Source of the DNA: Subdoligranulum variabile
GTDB taxonomy: Bacteria > Bacillota > Clostridia > Oscillospirales > Ruminococcaceae
DNA length: 64,000 nt
Direction: 5' to 3'
Assembly (NCBI GenBank): GCA_004554775.1
Contig: SFKI01000001.1
Coordinates: 155,707 to 219,706 of the forward strand
Each line of letters begins with the position of its first letter. Positions within the stretch are counted from its first letter, which is position 1. Both the position numbers and the translations under genes were made by a program. The notes beneath the pieces are model-generated. The model saw only the letters and a program-made list of their open reading frames with translations, made no database searches and had not been told where the DNA came from. Shown here in pieces: positions 51,392-60,082 of the stretch.

Positions 51392-51510
51392 AGGTAGTTG
51401 CTCCTTCCGAATCCGTTTACTTATAGTAAATAGGAATGCTCTATCTCCCACCGGGGCCGCCTGCCAGGTATCGCCCGCAGGTATGCCCCGGAATGGTGCT
51501 TATGAAAAGA

Positions 51511-52188
51511 TTACTCGAAAAAGTAAGGCTGCCGGTAGCGGCATTCTTCCAAAAGCGGCTCCATCAGGTCATGCTCCGCTTCCAGTGCGCGGGCGGCCAG
51601 CTCGTAGTCGCGCATCGCCAACCCCTGCACGATGGCCGAATGCTGGTCGGCCACATAGCGCCAGAGGTCGGCATTTTCGAGCATGCGAAGCAGGCGGTAC
51701 AGATCAGCGCTGTTGCGCTCCATCGCTTCCATCACAGGCTCACGCCCGGCCAATGTATATAGGGTACGGTGGAACTCAAGCTGCAGGCGCGCCATTTTCA
51801 CGATGGCCCCGCCCTGCAGCGCCTCGAGCTCCGCCGCAACGCAACGCTCCAGCGGTTCCAGTGTAGCGGGGCGGTGATTGTACAATTCGCCCAAAACGGC
51901 CTGGCAGACCGTGCGGTGCATCCACACCGTCTGGCGGATCGTGTCAGCGCTCAGCGGCGGCACCACAGCCCCGCGGGGGACCGAGCGCAGCATCTTTTCG
52001 CGCTCAAGGCGGGAGAAGGTGTCATGCACCGGGGTGCGGCTGACTTGCAGCTCGGCGGCAACGTCGGTTTCGGCCAGTTTTTCTCCGGGGTGCAGAAACA
52101 TCTCCCGTATATAAGCAGAAAGGACCCGGTAAACAAACGCACGGGCGGATTCTTCAGAGGCACGTACACTGCGTATATCCGTCTGCAT
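51511..52188 (-). CDS. GntR-family (FCD-type) transcriptional regulator 2
   Basis: The 225-residue protein has a winged helix (KLAETDVAAELQVSRTPVHDTFSRLEREKML) and a helical FCD domain with LEFHRTLYTL. It is first on the minus strand ahead of the reductase and cyclase genes, so it probably controls that operon and itself. A TTGCAA/TATACT promoter lies at 52310-52338. AAAGGAG precedes the ATG. Confidence 0.9.
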   Translation of the reverse strand: MQTDIRSVRASEESARAFVYRVLSAYIREMFLHPGEKLAETDVAAELQVSRTPVHDTFSRLEREKMLRSVPRGAVVPPLSADTIRQTVWMHRTVCQAVLGELYNHRPATLEPLERCVAAELEALQGGAIVKMARLQLEFHRTLYTLAGREPVMEAMERNSADLYRLLRMLENADLWRYVADQHSAIVQGLAMRDYELAARALEAEHDLMEPLLEECRYRQPYFFE

Positions 52189-52309
52189 TGGTTATCAGCT
52201 CCTTTCTGTTTTATCATAAGGATAGAAAGCCTGCTTCCACATCCTGTAGTGGAAGCAGACCCGGCGTACAGACACAGTTTTGCGCACGCTGTACCCCAGG
52301 TTCACCTAT

Positions 52310-52338
52310 AGTATAGCGCAACTCTCGACAAATTGCAA
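52310..52338 (-). promoter_or_regulatory. Promoter for GntR gene 2 and the cyclase operon
   Basis: On the minus strand TTGCAA and TATACT are 17 bases apart. Confidence 0.7.
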
Positions 52339-52552
52339 GACTGACTTGTATGCCAATATTGTTGAAAACTTATTGTTCATTTTGACGAAACCTTCAAACT
52401 TTCCGGCAAAAAAAAAGAAAAAGTGTCAAAAAAGGCTTGCAAAACCCAACAAAGCGTGCTATTTTATTGTCAGACCCGATGGTACTGATGTGCAGTTGCT
52501 TGTATGCACAGCGATGGGCCGCGGTTCCCCCGGTCAGCCTACAACATCTAGT

Positions 52553-52566
52553 GTGCAGACATGCAC
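52553..52566. promoter_or_regulatory. Possible operator of GntR gene 3
   Basis: GTGCA and TGCAC half sites surround GACA, 25 bases upstream of the start. A wider GTGCA...TGCAC pair occurs near 52490-52510. This is weak evidence. Confidence 0.35.
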
Positions 52567-52590
52567 CACCCGGGAAACGAGGTACGTCAC

Positions 52591-53328
52591 ATGTCACAGC
52601 TTGCCAAACAGCCGGTGATCACGGGACCTGATGATGCGTACCGCTACTTACGCCGCCGCATTATCGACTTCACCCTTTTGCCTGGTGAGTTCCTGAGTGA
52701 GAATGCCCTGGCTGCCCAGATGGGTACAAGCCGCGCTACGGTGCGCGAAGCGATCGCCCACCTGGCCGAAGAAGGCTGCGTGGAGGTTTTCCCCCAGCGC
52801 GGCACCCAGGTCAACCGCATCTCGATCAACCGCCTGCGGCACGCCGTCTTCCTGCGCACGGTGCTGGAGGAAAGCGTTCTGCGTCAGCTCTGCGACACCG
52901 GCCTGACCGATGCCCAGTTCAAAGCGCTGGAGGACAGCCTGAAAAAGCAGCGTGCTTATTACGCTGCGCAGGCTTCGACAGAACTGCTGGACGAGGACAC
53001 CCACATGCACCGCCTGTTTTATGAATACTGCGGGCGGGAACACGCGTGGAACAGCTTTTCGATCATCAACTGCGACATGATGCGTATCCGCCAGCTGCAG
53101 ATCATGACCTATAGCTACAAGGTCCAAATGGTGGCCGTTGCCAGTTGGGAGAACACCCTGACTGAGCACCGCATGATACTGGACTGTCTGCGCAGGCAGG
53201 ATGCCGAGGCCATCGCCGTGATGTGCCACCAGCATCTGGGCTTCATCACCCGCGATGCCGACCATCTGCGGCGGTTATATCCCCAGTATTTCTACGAGAA
53301 TGAGAAAAGCGAGGATATCATCTTTTAA
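52591..53328 (+). CDS. GntR-family (FCD-type) transcriptional regulator 3
   Basis: The 245-residue protein has a winged helix (FLSENALAAQMGTSRATVREAIAHLAEEGCVEVFPQRGTQVNRI) and a helical ligand domain (MHRLFYEYCGREHAWNSFS). It is closest to regulator 1. It lies just upstream of the permease and hydantoinase genes and probably regulates them. The ATG at 52591 has only GAGG; an in-frame ATG at 52561 is possible. Confidence 0.88.
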   Translation: MSQLAKQPVITGPDDAYRYLRRRIIDFTLLPGEFLSENALAAQMGTSRATVREAIAHLAEEGCVEVFPQRGTQVNRISINRLRHAVFLRTVLEESVLRQLCDTGLTDAQFKALEDSLKKQRAYYAAQASTELLDEDTHMHRLFYEYCGREHAWNSFSIINCDMMRIRQLQIMTYSYKVQMVAVASWENTLTEHRMILDCLRRQDAEAIAVMCHQHLGFITRDADHLRRLYPQYFYENEKSEDIIF

Positions 53329-53374
53329 TTATTTGACTTAAGGCGCCCCTACCGCTTGGAGGGATGCCTTAAAT

Positions 53375-53401
53375 ACCAAAACGGTCCGTATCCGCTTTGG
53401 T
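53375..53401. promoter_or_regulatory. Inverted repeat upstream of the permease
   Basis: ACCAAAACGG and CCGCTTTGGT are complementary at 9 of 10 positions around 7 bases, about 22 bases before a TATACT -10-like box (53423-53428). It could be an operator for regulator 3, or a hairpin. A separate hairpin TTAAGGC/GCCTTAA lies at 53338-53372 and a perfect TGACTGCT/AGCAGTCA hairpin in the leader at 53461-53479. Confidence 0.55.
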
Positions 53402-53514
53402 AATATGAATAAGGTAATTATTTATACTGTATGAAAGGAGGAAAGCACATTCCCGGCAAATGACTGCTCTAAGCAGTCAGGAGAATCATTGTAATTTAGA
53501 AAGGGGTATTTACC

Positions 53515-54900
53515 TTGGAGTTCGTAGTCGGTATTTTGCTGCTCCTCACGTTCTTCGGCCTGGCTTATTACTGCATTAAGGGCCATAACCTGATGATCGG
53601 CTTCCTTATCATCACTATTCTGTGGACTGTTCTGTCCTTCCTGGGCGCTGCTTTCGCGTCCCCTGAGTTCCTGTCCACCACTGCTTTCTATTCGAATGGC
53701 GAGCCTGTTAAACTGATCGCCATCCTGAACAAGATCTACCAGTCCGCCCCCGAAGGCTGGGGCACCACGCTGGTCAACGTCTGCTGGGGCGCCTGGTTCG
53801 GCCGCGTCCTGATGGAGACCGGCATTGCTTCCACCCTGATCCGTAAGACTGTTGAGCTGGGCGGCGATAAGCCCATGGTCACCATCGCCTTGCTGAACGT
53901 CGTTACCGCTATCATCTTCACCGCCATGACCGGTGCCGGCCCCGTTATCGCTATCGGCGTTATCGTCCTGCCCATCATGATGTCCTTGGGTGTTCCCAAG
54001 GCAATCGCCATGTTCAGCTTCATGGAGTCTGTTGCCGCCGGTATCTACCTGAACCCCGTCAACTTCGCTCAGTATCGTGCCTTCTTCATCGACGTCGATG
54101 AGATGCCCGACTTCACCCTGGGCTGGTACGCCGCCAAGTGGGGCTATGCCGCTCTGATCATCTCTGTTATCGTCACCACCATTCTGGCCGGCTTCTTCCT
54201 GAAGAAGAGCAAGACCAGCCATGCTTGGGCCGCTCAGACCCGCGGCGCTTCCGAGCAGAAGGATGCTCCTCTGTACACCCTGATCCTGCCCATCGTTCCC
54301 GTTGTGCTGAAGATCTGGCTCGACTTCTCCGTTATCGGCGGTTTCGTCATCGCTGGTTTCGCCGCTCTGTTCCTCTGCGGCAAGATGAAGGGTTCCTTCA
54401 AGGAGAACTGCCAGTTGGTCAACAAGCTGTACTATGACGGCGTTGTTGATACCGCTCCCCTGGTTGGCTTCCTGCTGACCCTGCCCATGTTCAACAGCGT
54501 TGCTACTTACGCTTCCCCGTTCTTCAAGGCCGTTCTGGGCCCTGTCATGCCGAAGAGCGAGCTGGTCGTCTGCATCCTGTTCGCCGTCCTGCTGGCTCTG
54601 GGCCTCTTCCGTGGTCCTATGACTCTGGTCGGCTGCGGTGCTGCTACTCTGGGCGTGCTGCGCGGTGTCGCTTCTTTCAGCGTCCCGTTCCTGTACTGCG
54701 TCTTCGCAATCCCCACCATCACGGTCAACATCGGTTCCTGCATCACCCAGTCCTGGGTTGCTTGGGGCCTTGCATACACCAAGGTTGAGTCTAAGGATTA
54801 CCTGAAGCTCTCCATCCCCATGACTTACATCTGCGGCATTCTGCTGTACGTTCTGACCTTCGTCACCATGAGCGGTCTGGGCGCCGAGTGGTTCGTCTGA
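53515..54900 (+). CDS. Polytopic permease of the ion-transporter type
   Basis: The 461-residue protein has about eleven to twelve hydrophobic segments, beginning at residue 1 (FVVGILLLLTFFGLAYYCIKG). Residues such as TAMTGAGPVIAIGVIVLPIMM and the proline/glycine-rich LGLFRGPMTLVGCGAATLG recall CitMHS/GntP-type organic acid carriers, but the substrate is not evident. The start is TTG at 53515 with GAAAGGGG 8 bases upstream. Codons GTT, GCT, CGT and TCC dominate, unlike neighbouring genes, as in highly expressed genes. A strong hairpin follows. Confidence 0.8.
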   Translation: MEFVVGILLLLTFFGLAYYCIKGHNLMIGFLIITILWTVLSFLGAAFASPEFLSTTAFYSNGEPVKLIAILNKIYQSAPEGWGTTLVNVCWGAWFGRVLMETGIASTLIRKTVELGGDKPMVTIALLNVVTAIIFTAMTGAGPVIAIGVIVLPIMMSLGVPKAIAMFSFMESVAAGIYLNPVNFAQYRAFFIDVDEMPDFTLGWYAAKWGYAALIISVIVTTILAGFFLKKSKTSHAWAAQTRGASEQKDAPLYTLILPIVPVVLKIWLDFSVIGGFVIAGFAALFLCGKMKGSFKENCQLVNKLYYDGVVDTAPLVGFLLTLPMFNSVATYASPFFKAVLGPVMPKSELVVCILFAVLLALGLFRGPMTLVGCGAATLGVLRGVASFSVPFLYCVFAIPTITVNIGSCITQSWVAWGLAYTKVESKDYLKLSIPMTYICGILLYVLTFVTMSGLGAEWFV

Positions 54901-54934
54901 TCCGCTTCACGCTTGTAAGTTAACCGTAAATTAG

Positions 54935-54972
54935 GGTGCCGCCGCCTTGAGGGCGGCGGCACCTTACTTTTT
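54935..54972 (+). terminator. Hairpin between permease and hydantoinase genes
   Basis: GGTGCCGCCGCC and GGCGGCGGCACC form a perfect GC stem, then TTACTTTTTT. It should end or reduce transcription before the hydantoinase gene; no new promoter is obvious between them. Confidence 0.85.
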
Positions 54973-55023
54973 TGAAGAAGAACACTTCCCTACCCTACCG
55001 ATCATTTTTAGGAGGAAAACTGA

Positions 55024-57165
55024 ATGGCTGATCATCGCGCTGTTCGTATGGGCATTGACGTCGGCGGCACTTACACCAAGTGTGTTGCCATGGACAACCT
55101 GACCCATGAGATCATTGGTAAGAATGAAGTTAAGACCACCCACGACGACAAGGACGGCGTTGCCGCTGGCGTTGTGCAGTCCTTCAAGAACTGCATGGCC
55201 GAGAATAACATCGCCCCTGAGGACGTCGTCTTCGTTGCACACTCCACCACCCAGGCAACCAACGCCTTCATCGAGGGCGACGTTGCTTCCGTCGGTGTTA
55301 TCGGTGTTGCAGGCGGCGGCCTGGAGGGTTTCCTGGCAAAGCGCCAGCTGAACCTGAAGGACATCGTCCTGGACGAGAAGGTTGGCCGTAAGATCCCCGT
55401 ACACAACAAGTTCCTGAAGAAGAAGGAAATGACCGACGAGAAAATCAACGCCGCCATCAAAGAGCTGTGCGGTGAGGGCAGCCAGGTTATCGTTGCCTCC
55501 ATGGCTTTCGGCGTTGACAACATGAACGAAGAGATCAAGATCCATGATCTGGCCGAGGCCCAGGGCCTGCCGGTTTCCATGGCTTCTGACATCACCAAGC
55601 TGTACGGCCTGACCCGCCGTACCCGCACTGCCGCCATCAACGCATCCATCCTGCCCAAGATGATGGCTACCGCAAACGCCACCGAGAGCTCTGTCCGCAA
55701 CGCTGGCGTTACCGTTCCCCTGATGATCATGCGCGGCGACGGCGGCGTTATGGAGATCAGCGAGATGCGTAAGCGTCCCATCCTGACCGCTCTGTCCGGC
55801 CCTGCTGCTTCCGTCATGGGCTCCCTGATGTACCTGCGTGCTTCCAACGCCATCTACTTCGAGGTCGGCGGTACCACCACCAACATCGGTGTTATCAAGA
55901 ACGGCCGTCCCGGCGTTGACTACGCCCAGATCGGCGGCCACGACACCTACATCAACTCTCTGGATGTCCGCATCCTGGGCTGCGCCGGTGGTTCCATGGT
56001 CCGTATCAACGACCATGGCGTTGAGGACGTCGGCCCCCGTTCCGCCCACATTGCTGGCTGCGAGTACGCCTGCTTCACTCCCGAGGAGGAGATCGACGCC
56101 GGCCCGCTGACCATCGAAATGCTGAGCCCGAAGCCGGGTGACCCCTCTGACTACGTTGCTATCAAGCTGGCAAGCGGCAAGCGCATCTGCTTCACCAACA
56201 CCGACGCTGCCAACGTGCTGGGCCTGATCGACGAGAAGTACTTCGCACACGGCAACGCAAGTGCTGCCCGTAAGTGCATGCAGCCCGTTGCTGACAAGCT
56301 GGGCATCACCGTCGAAGAGCTGGCTACCCAGATCCTGGACAAAGACTTTGAGAAGGTCAACGCCTGCATCAACGCCCTGGCTGACAAGTATCAGCTGGAC
56401 CACGACGCCATGAAGCTGGTTGGCTGCGGCGGTGGTGCTGCCTCTCTGGTCCCCTACTGCGCCAAGAAGATGGGCTTGCAGTACTCCATCCCCGAGAACG
56501 CCGAGGTCATCTCCTCCATCGGTGTTGCCCTGTCCATGGTTCGTGACGTTGTCGAGCGTGTTATCCCGAACCCGACCCAGGAGGACATCAAGGAACTGAA
56601 GAAGGAAGCTACCGATGCTGCCATTGGTTCCGGCGCTTCCCCCGACACCGTCGAAGTCCATATCGAGATCGACAGCCAGACCGGTAAGGTCACGGCTATC
56701 GCCACCGGTTCTACCGAGGTCAAGACCACTGACCTGCTGAAGGAGTGCGACGAGGCCGAGGCTGAGCAGCTGGCTAAGGAGGACTTTGGCGCCAAGGTCT
56801 CCAACATCCACCTGGCTGAAAAGACCGATAAGTTCTACGTCTACACCGGCGACATGGGTGATCGTCATCCCATCCGCATCGTGGATAAGAAGGGCTTCAT
56901 CAAGGTCCAGTGCTCTGACGGCGTGGCCGCTAAGGTCAAGGCTGGCGAGTACAAGGAAAAGGTCGAAGAGCTGTGGAAGGACATGGCCGTGTTCAAGACT
57001 GATACGGTTCTGCGTCCTGACTACTTCGTCTGCGTTGGCCCCCGTGTCTGCGACTACTCTGCCGTCGATCTGGATCAGGTCATGCTGCTGATGGATCTGG
57101 ACATCATGGATCGTGAGCCCGATGAGGAGATCATCGTGGTTGCTTCCGTGAACGACGTCCGCTGA
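55024..57165 (+). CDS. Hydantoinase/oxoprolinase-like A protein with C-terminal extension
   Basis: The 713-residue protein has the N-terminal ASKHA-type ATP site IDVGGTYTKCVAMD, then HSTTQATNAFIEGD, VASMAFGVDN and the second phosphate region YFEVGGTTTNIGVI and GCGGGAASLVPYCA. These are hydantoinase A features (ATP-dependent opening of cyclic amides or related carboxylation). No hydantoinase B gene is near. From about residue 545 a further domain of about 170 residues, of unknown type, is fused on. Codon use is strongly biased like that of the permease. AGGAGG precedes the ATG. Confidence 0.82.
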   Translation: MADHRAVRMGIDVGGTYTKCVAMDNLTHEIIGKNEVKTTHDDKDGVAAGVVQSFKNCMAENNIAPEDVVFVAHSTTQATNAFIEGDVASVGVIGVAGGGLEGFLAKRQLNLKDIVLDEKVGRKIPVHNKFLKKKEMTDEKINAAIKELCGEGSQVIVASMAFGVDNMNEEIKIHDLAEAQGLPVSMASDITKLYGLTRRTRTAAINASILPKMMATANATESSVRNAGVTVPLMIMRGDGGVMEISEMRKRPILTALSGPAASVMGSLMYLRASNAIYFEVGGTTTNIGVIKNGRPGVDYAQIGGHDTYINSLDVRILGCAGGSMVRINDHGVEDVGPRSAHIAGCEYACFTPEEEIDAGPLTIEMLSPKPGDPSDYVAIKLASGKRICFTNTDAANVLGLIDEKYFAHGNASAARKCMQPVADKLGITVEELATQILDKDFEKVNACINALADKYQLDHDAMKLVGCGGGAASLVPYCAKKMGLQYSIPENAEVISSIGVALSMVRDVVERVIPNPTQEDIKELKKEATDAAIGSGASPDTVEVHIEIDSQTGKVTAIATGSTEVKTTDLLKECDEAEAEQLAKEDFGAKVSNIHLAEKTDKFYVYTGDMGDRHPIRIVDKKGFIKVQCSDGVAAKVKAGEYKEKVEELWKDMAVFKTDTVLRPDYFVCVGPRVCDYSAVDLDQVMLLMDLDIMDREPDEEIIVVASVNDVR

Positions 57166-57183
57166 TTTACCCCAAATAACACA

Positions 57184-57216
57184 AAAAACGGCTCCGCGCT
57201 CTGCGGAGCCGTTTTT
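57184..57216 (+). terminator. Terminator of the hydantoinase gene
   Basis: AAACGGCTCCGC and GCGGAGCCGTTT pair around GCTCT and run into TTTTT. It ends 14 bases before the next gene's ATG. Confidence 0.9.
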
Positions 57217-57229
57217 GGAAAGTGAACAC

Positions 57230-58051
57230 ATGATGACAAAGGAACGGTTTCAGGAATTACTAAAGCCCATTGCCGACGGCCTTTTTGGCAAGCAGCGCAC
57301 CCGCTACGGCGAAGCGCCCCACTATACAGTACGCCCGGTGGGCATGATCGTGGAGGATCTGTGCCGCATCCCCGAGGATGAGTGGGCCAGGTATGCGTTC
57401 TCTCGTGAACCGCTGAACGGTAAGTTCACCGACGAGCAGCGCCTTGACCTGACCCGCCAGGCCATTGCCTGCGGGCGCGAGTACGCCGAAAAGCTGGCTG
57501 CCCAATACGGCATGCGTGACCCCGAAAAGCTGGCCAAGCAGCTGGGGCTGAATGTGGATTATCCTGATATGCCGCAGAATGCTGAGCGCGTGCTGTTTGC
57601 GGAGTTCCGCGAGCCGAACAATATCCACATTTATATGGACGGCGTGCGCAAAGGCCGTGCTTTGCTGAGCGAGCCGGGTGTCTCCCACGCGCTGACCGGG
57701 CAGCTGGACATTGCCAAGCTGCTGCTGGGGCACGAGCTTTTCCACTTTGTGGAGGAAAAGTATAAAAAGGAGATCTGGACCCGCACCTACAAGATCGAGC
57801 TGTGGGCACCCAAGCCGCTGCACAACCGCTCCGGCGTGGCCGTGCTGGGCGAGATCGCAGCGATGTCCTTTGCCAAGGCCCTGACGGGTATCCCCTACTC
57901 CCCGTATGTGATGGACGCGTTTTTGGTGTACGGCTACTCGCCGGAAGCCGCCAGCGGTCTGTACGAGGAAATGATGGAAAAGACCGGCCGTACGCCCCGC
58001 TTGCCAGAGGCCGCAGATACGGATGCCGCCCCCGAGGCTTTGCCTAAATAG
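57230..58051 (+). CDS. Putative HExxH metallopeptidase
   Basis: The 273-residue cytoplasmic protein (no signal or membrane segment) carries GHELFHFVEEK, a zinc H-E-x2-H motif at residues 168-172, and a possible third ligand at Glu208 (VLGEIAAM), the order of gluzincins. I know no closer family. It starts at ATG 57230 with GGAAAG that overlaps the terminator arm of the previous gene, so expression needs read-through or a promoter inside the hairpin region. The methyltransferase gene follows by 26 bases. Confidence 0.6.
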   Translation: MMTKERFQELLKPIADGLFGKQRTRYGEAPHYTVRPVGMIVEDLCRIPEDEWARYAFSREPLNGKFTDEQRLDLTRQAIACGREYAEKLAAQYGMRDPEKLAKQLGLNVDYPDMPQNAERVLFAEFREPNNIHIYMDGVRKGRALLSEPGVSHALTGQLDIAKLLLGHELFHFVEEKYKKEIWTRTYKIELWAPKPLHNRSGVAVLGEIAAMSFAKALTGIPYSPYVMDAFLVYGYSPEAASGLYEEMMEKTGRTPRLPEAADTDAAPEALPK

Positions 58052-58077
58052 CCTGTACAGAAAGGTGCGATTGCCCC

Positions 58078-58833
58078 ATGAATATCTTTTGGGATGCTGA
58101 AAAGTACAAAAAAGATTTTATGTTCGTGCCGCAGTACGGCGCGGCCGTGATGGACCTGCTGGATGCTGCGCCCGGTGCCCGCGTGGTGGACCTGGGCTGC
58201 GGCAACGGCGCGTTGACTGAGCAGCTTGCCGCGCGCGGCTATGATGTGACCGGCGTGGATGCCTCGGCAGAAATGCTGTCGCTGGCCCGCGAAGGCCACC
58301 CTGAGCTGCAGTTCCAGCCCGGCAACGCGCTGGACTTTACGCTGGGTGAGCCGGTGGACGCCGTGTTCTCGAACGCGGTGCTGCACTGGATCGACGCAGA
58401 CAAGCAGCAGACGATGCTGGATCACATTGCCAGCCAGATCAAACCCGGCGGCCTGCTGGTGTGCGAGTTTGGCGGCAAGGGCTGTGCCGAGACTGTACAC
58501 GCCGCGCTGGAAAAGCGGTTTGCCGCCCATGGGCTGCACTACCGCCGCACCTTCTACTTTCCCACCGTGGGCGAGTATGCGCCGATGCTGGAAAAGGCCG
58601 GTTTCCGCGTGGAGTATGCCACGCTGTTTGACCGCCCCACCAAGCAAAACGGCCCGGACGGCCTGGCCGACTGGATCCGCATGTTTGACACGGCCCCGTT
58701 TGCCGGGGTAGACCCCGCGCTGGCCGCGCAGATCATTGCCGAAACAGTGGACGACCTGCGCCCCGTACTGCTGCACGACGGCGTGTGGTATGTGGACTAT
58801 GTGCGCATCCGCTTTAAGGTGCGCAAGCTGTAA
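58078..58833 (+). CDS. SAM-dependent methyltransferase, trans-aconitate type
   Basis: The 251-residue class I methyltransferase has the SAM loop VVDLGCGNGALTEQLAARG, post-I TGVDASAEML, and SNAVLHWIDAD, a motif seen in trans-aconitate and related small-acid methyltransferases. Substrate is not known. It is second in a pair with the metallopeptidase gene, closed by a bidirectional terminator. Confidence 0.85.
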   Translation: MNIFWDAEKYKKDFMFVPQYGAAVMDLLDAAPGARVVDLGCGNGALTEQLAARGYDVTGVDASAEMLSLAREGHPELQFQPGNALDFTLGEPVDAVFSNAVLHWIDADKQQTMLDHIASQIKPGGLLVCEFGGKGCAETVHAALEKRFAAHGLHYRRTFYFPTVGEYAPMLEKAGFRVEYATLFDRPTKQNGPDGLADWIRMFDTAPFAGVDPALAAQIIAETVDDLRPVLLHDGVWYVDYVRIRFKVRKL

Positions 58834-58849
58834 TTTCCTGTAATATGCA

Positions 58850-58888
58850 AAAATCCGCCGGGCTGCAACGCCCAGCGGATTTTTTATT
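58850..58888. terminator. Convergent terminator
   Basis: AATCCGCCGGGC and GCCCAGCGGATT pair around TGCAAC with TTTTT on both strands. Confidence 0.85.
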
Positions 58889-58899
58889 GTGTAGGGGAG

Positions 58900-59790
58900 T
58901 TATTTGACGAGGTACTCATCCAGCACGCCGTCGACGTAGGCTTTCTGCTCGTCGGTCAGGGTGCCGAACGGGCGGCGGGCATCGCCAACGGGGTAGCCCT
59001 GGCGCGCCAGCTCGTACTTGATGGCGGGGATCAGGCCCACGCGGCACATAGCTTCCATGCAGTTGTTGGCCTTGTGCTGCAAGGCCAGGGCTTCCTCGCG
59101 GTTGCCTGTATCAAACAGGTCGAAGATCTTTTTGTAGTGGGGCAGCATCATATTGAAGGTGCTGCCGATGGAACCGCAGCTGCCCAGGGCCTGCCCGGCG
59201 ACCATCGTTTCATCGTAACCGTCAAAGGCGATGAGGTCGGGGTTCAGGTTGAGGATGCGCTCCATCTGGAAGAGGTTGTAGTTGGTCTGCTTAACACCCA
59301 GAATGGCACCGCTCCTGAACAGCTGGATATAATCGGGGTTGGCAACGTCGAACTCTTTGTGCGTGTTGCCGGGGAAGTTGTAGATCAGCACCGGGCTGCC
59401 TGCGGCTTCGGCGATATCGTAGTAGTAGCGGCAGACCTCCTTGGGGGAGAATCCGTAGTAGAACGGTGCCGTGGCGGCGACCACATCGTACCCCATGCCC
59501 ATGGCCACTTTGGCGTAGCGGGTGGCTTCGTCCGTGCTGATGGCACCGACGTGGGCGATCAGGTTGGTTTTACCGGCGTAGGCAGCGGCAGCTTCAAACA
59601 CCTGCACGCGCTCGGCCTCGGTCAGCAAAAAGCACTCGCCGCTGCTGCCGCCGACGAAGAAACCGGCAGCACCTTCCTCGACATTACGCTGCATCAGCTT
59701 TTGCAGCGCGGCGGCATCGATCTTGCCTGCCTGATCGTATGCGGTGATGCTGGCTACATAGATACCGGCCAACTCCTGTTTGGTTTTCAT
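58900..59790 (-). CDS. DapA/NanA-family lyase (sialic acid lyase-like)
   Basis: The 296-residue class I aldolase carries GGSSGECFLLTEAER (substrate carboxylate loop), the catalytic Tyr in LIYNFPGNT and the Schiff-base Lys in GVKQTNYNL. The K-Q-T context favours N-acetylneuraminate lyase-type enzymes over true DapA, but 2-keto-3-deoxy sugar acid aldolases are equally possible given its neighbours. The start at 59790 has AGGAGGAG upstream. The promoter is at 59881-59909. Confidence 0.85.
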   Translation of the reverse strand: MKTKQELAGIYVASITAYDQAGKIDAAALQKLMQRNVEEGAAGFFVGGSSGECFLLTEAERVQVFEAAAAYAGKTNLIAHVGAISTDEATRYAKVAMGMGYDVVAATAPFYYGFSPKEVCRYYYDIAEAAGSPVLIYNFPGNTHKEFDVANPDYIQLFRSGAILGVKQTNYNLFQMERILNLNPDLIAFDGYDETMVAGQALGSCGSIGSTFNMMLPHYKKIFDLFDTGNREEALALQHKANNCMEAMCRVGLIPAIKYELARQGYPVGDARRPFGTLTDEQKAYVDGVLDEYLVK

Positions 59791-59880
59791 AAAAGACTCC
59801 TCCTGCAATTTGGTTGGGGCGGCGGGACTTTCAGGGGGAAGCTGTGCCGCCTTAGATTAAACAGAATTACTCTTATTTGT

Positions 59881-59909
59881 ATGATAACACAGCAGCACAG
59901 CACATACAA
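59881..59909 (-). promoter_or_regulatory. Promoter of the aldolase gene
   Basis: On the minus strand TTGTAT and TATCAT are 17 bases apart. Confidence 0.6.
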
Positions 59910-59949
59910 TTGACTTTTACGCCAAAAAGCAGGGGGAAATTTCAGCGAT

Positions 59950-60070
59950 TCGACAGGATTTACGCAGGCAGCTCGGCCCGGGTGGGCCGCAACAAAGGCG
60001 ATGCGCTGCTTTTCGCCGCCCGACAGGCGGAGGATGCTGCCGCTGCGCCGCATTTGCAAAATGCGGACAA
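59950..60070 (-). pseudogene. Remnant of an ABC-transporter ATPase
   Basis: In one minus-strand frame the sequence reads ILRLSGGEKQRIAFVAAHP, which matches the ABC signature (LSGGEKQR-x-A-x2-A) with the following helix. Nothing on either side continues an ATPase: no Walker A or B motif fits within the 59809-60127 gap. It looks like a short relic; a chance match is possible but unlikely for so long a motif. Confidence 0.5.
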
Positions 60071-60082
60071 GGCTGGTATAAT
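60054..60082 (+). promoter_or_regulatory. Sigma-A-type promoter for the small 60128 gene
   Basis: TTGCAA and a perfect TATAAT are 17 bases apart, 46 bases before the TTG start. Confidence 0.7.

Noticed and set aside
54964..57231. 755-codon minus-strand frame opposite the hydantoinase gene
   Set aside because: It is an antisense shadow caused by biased codons. The plus-strand protein has full ATP-site motifs and a ribosome site.
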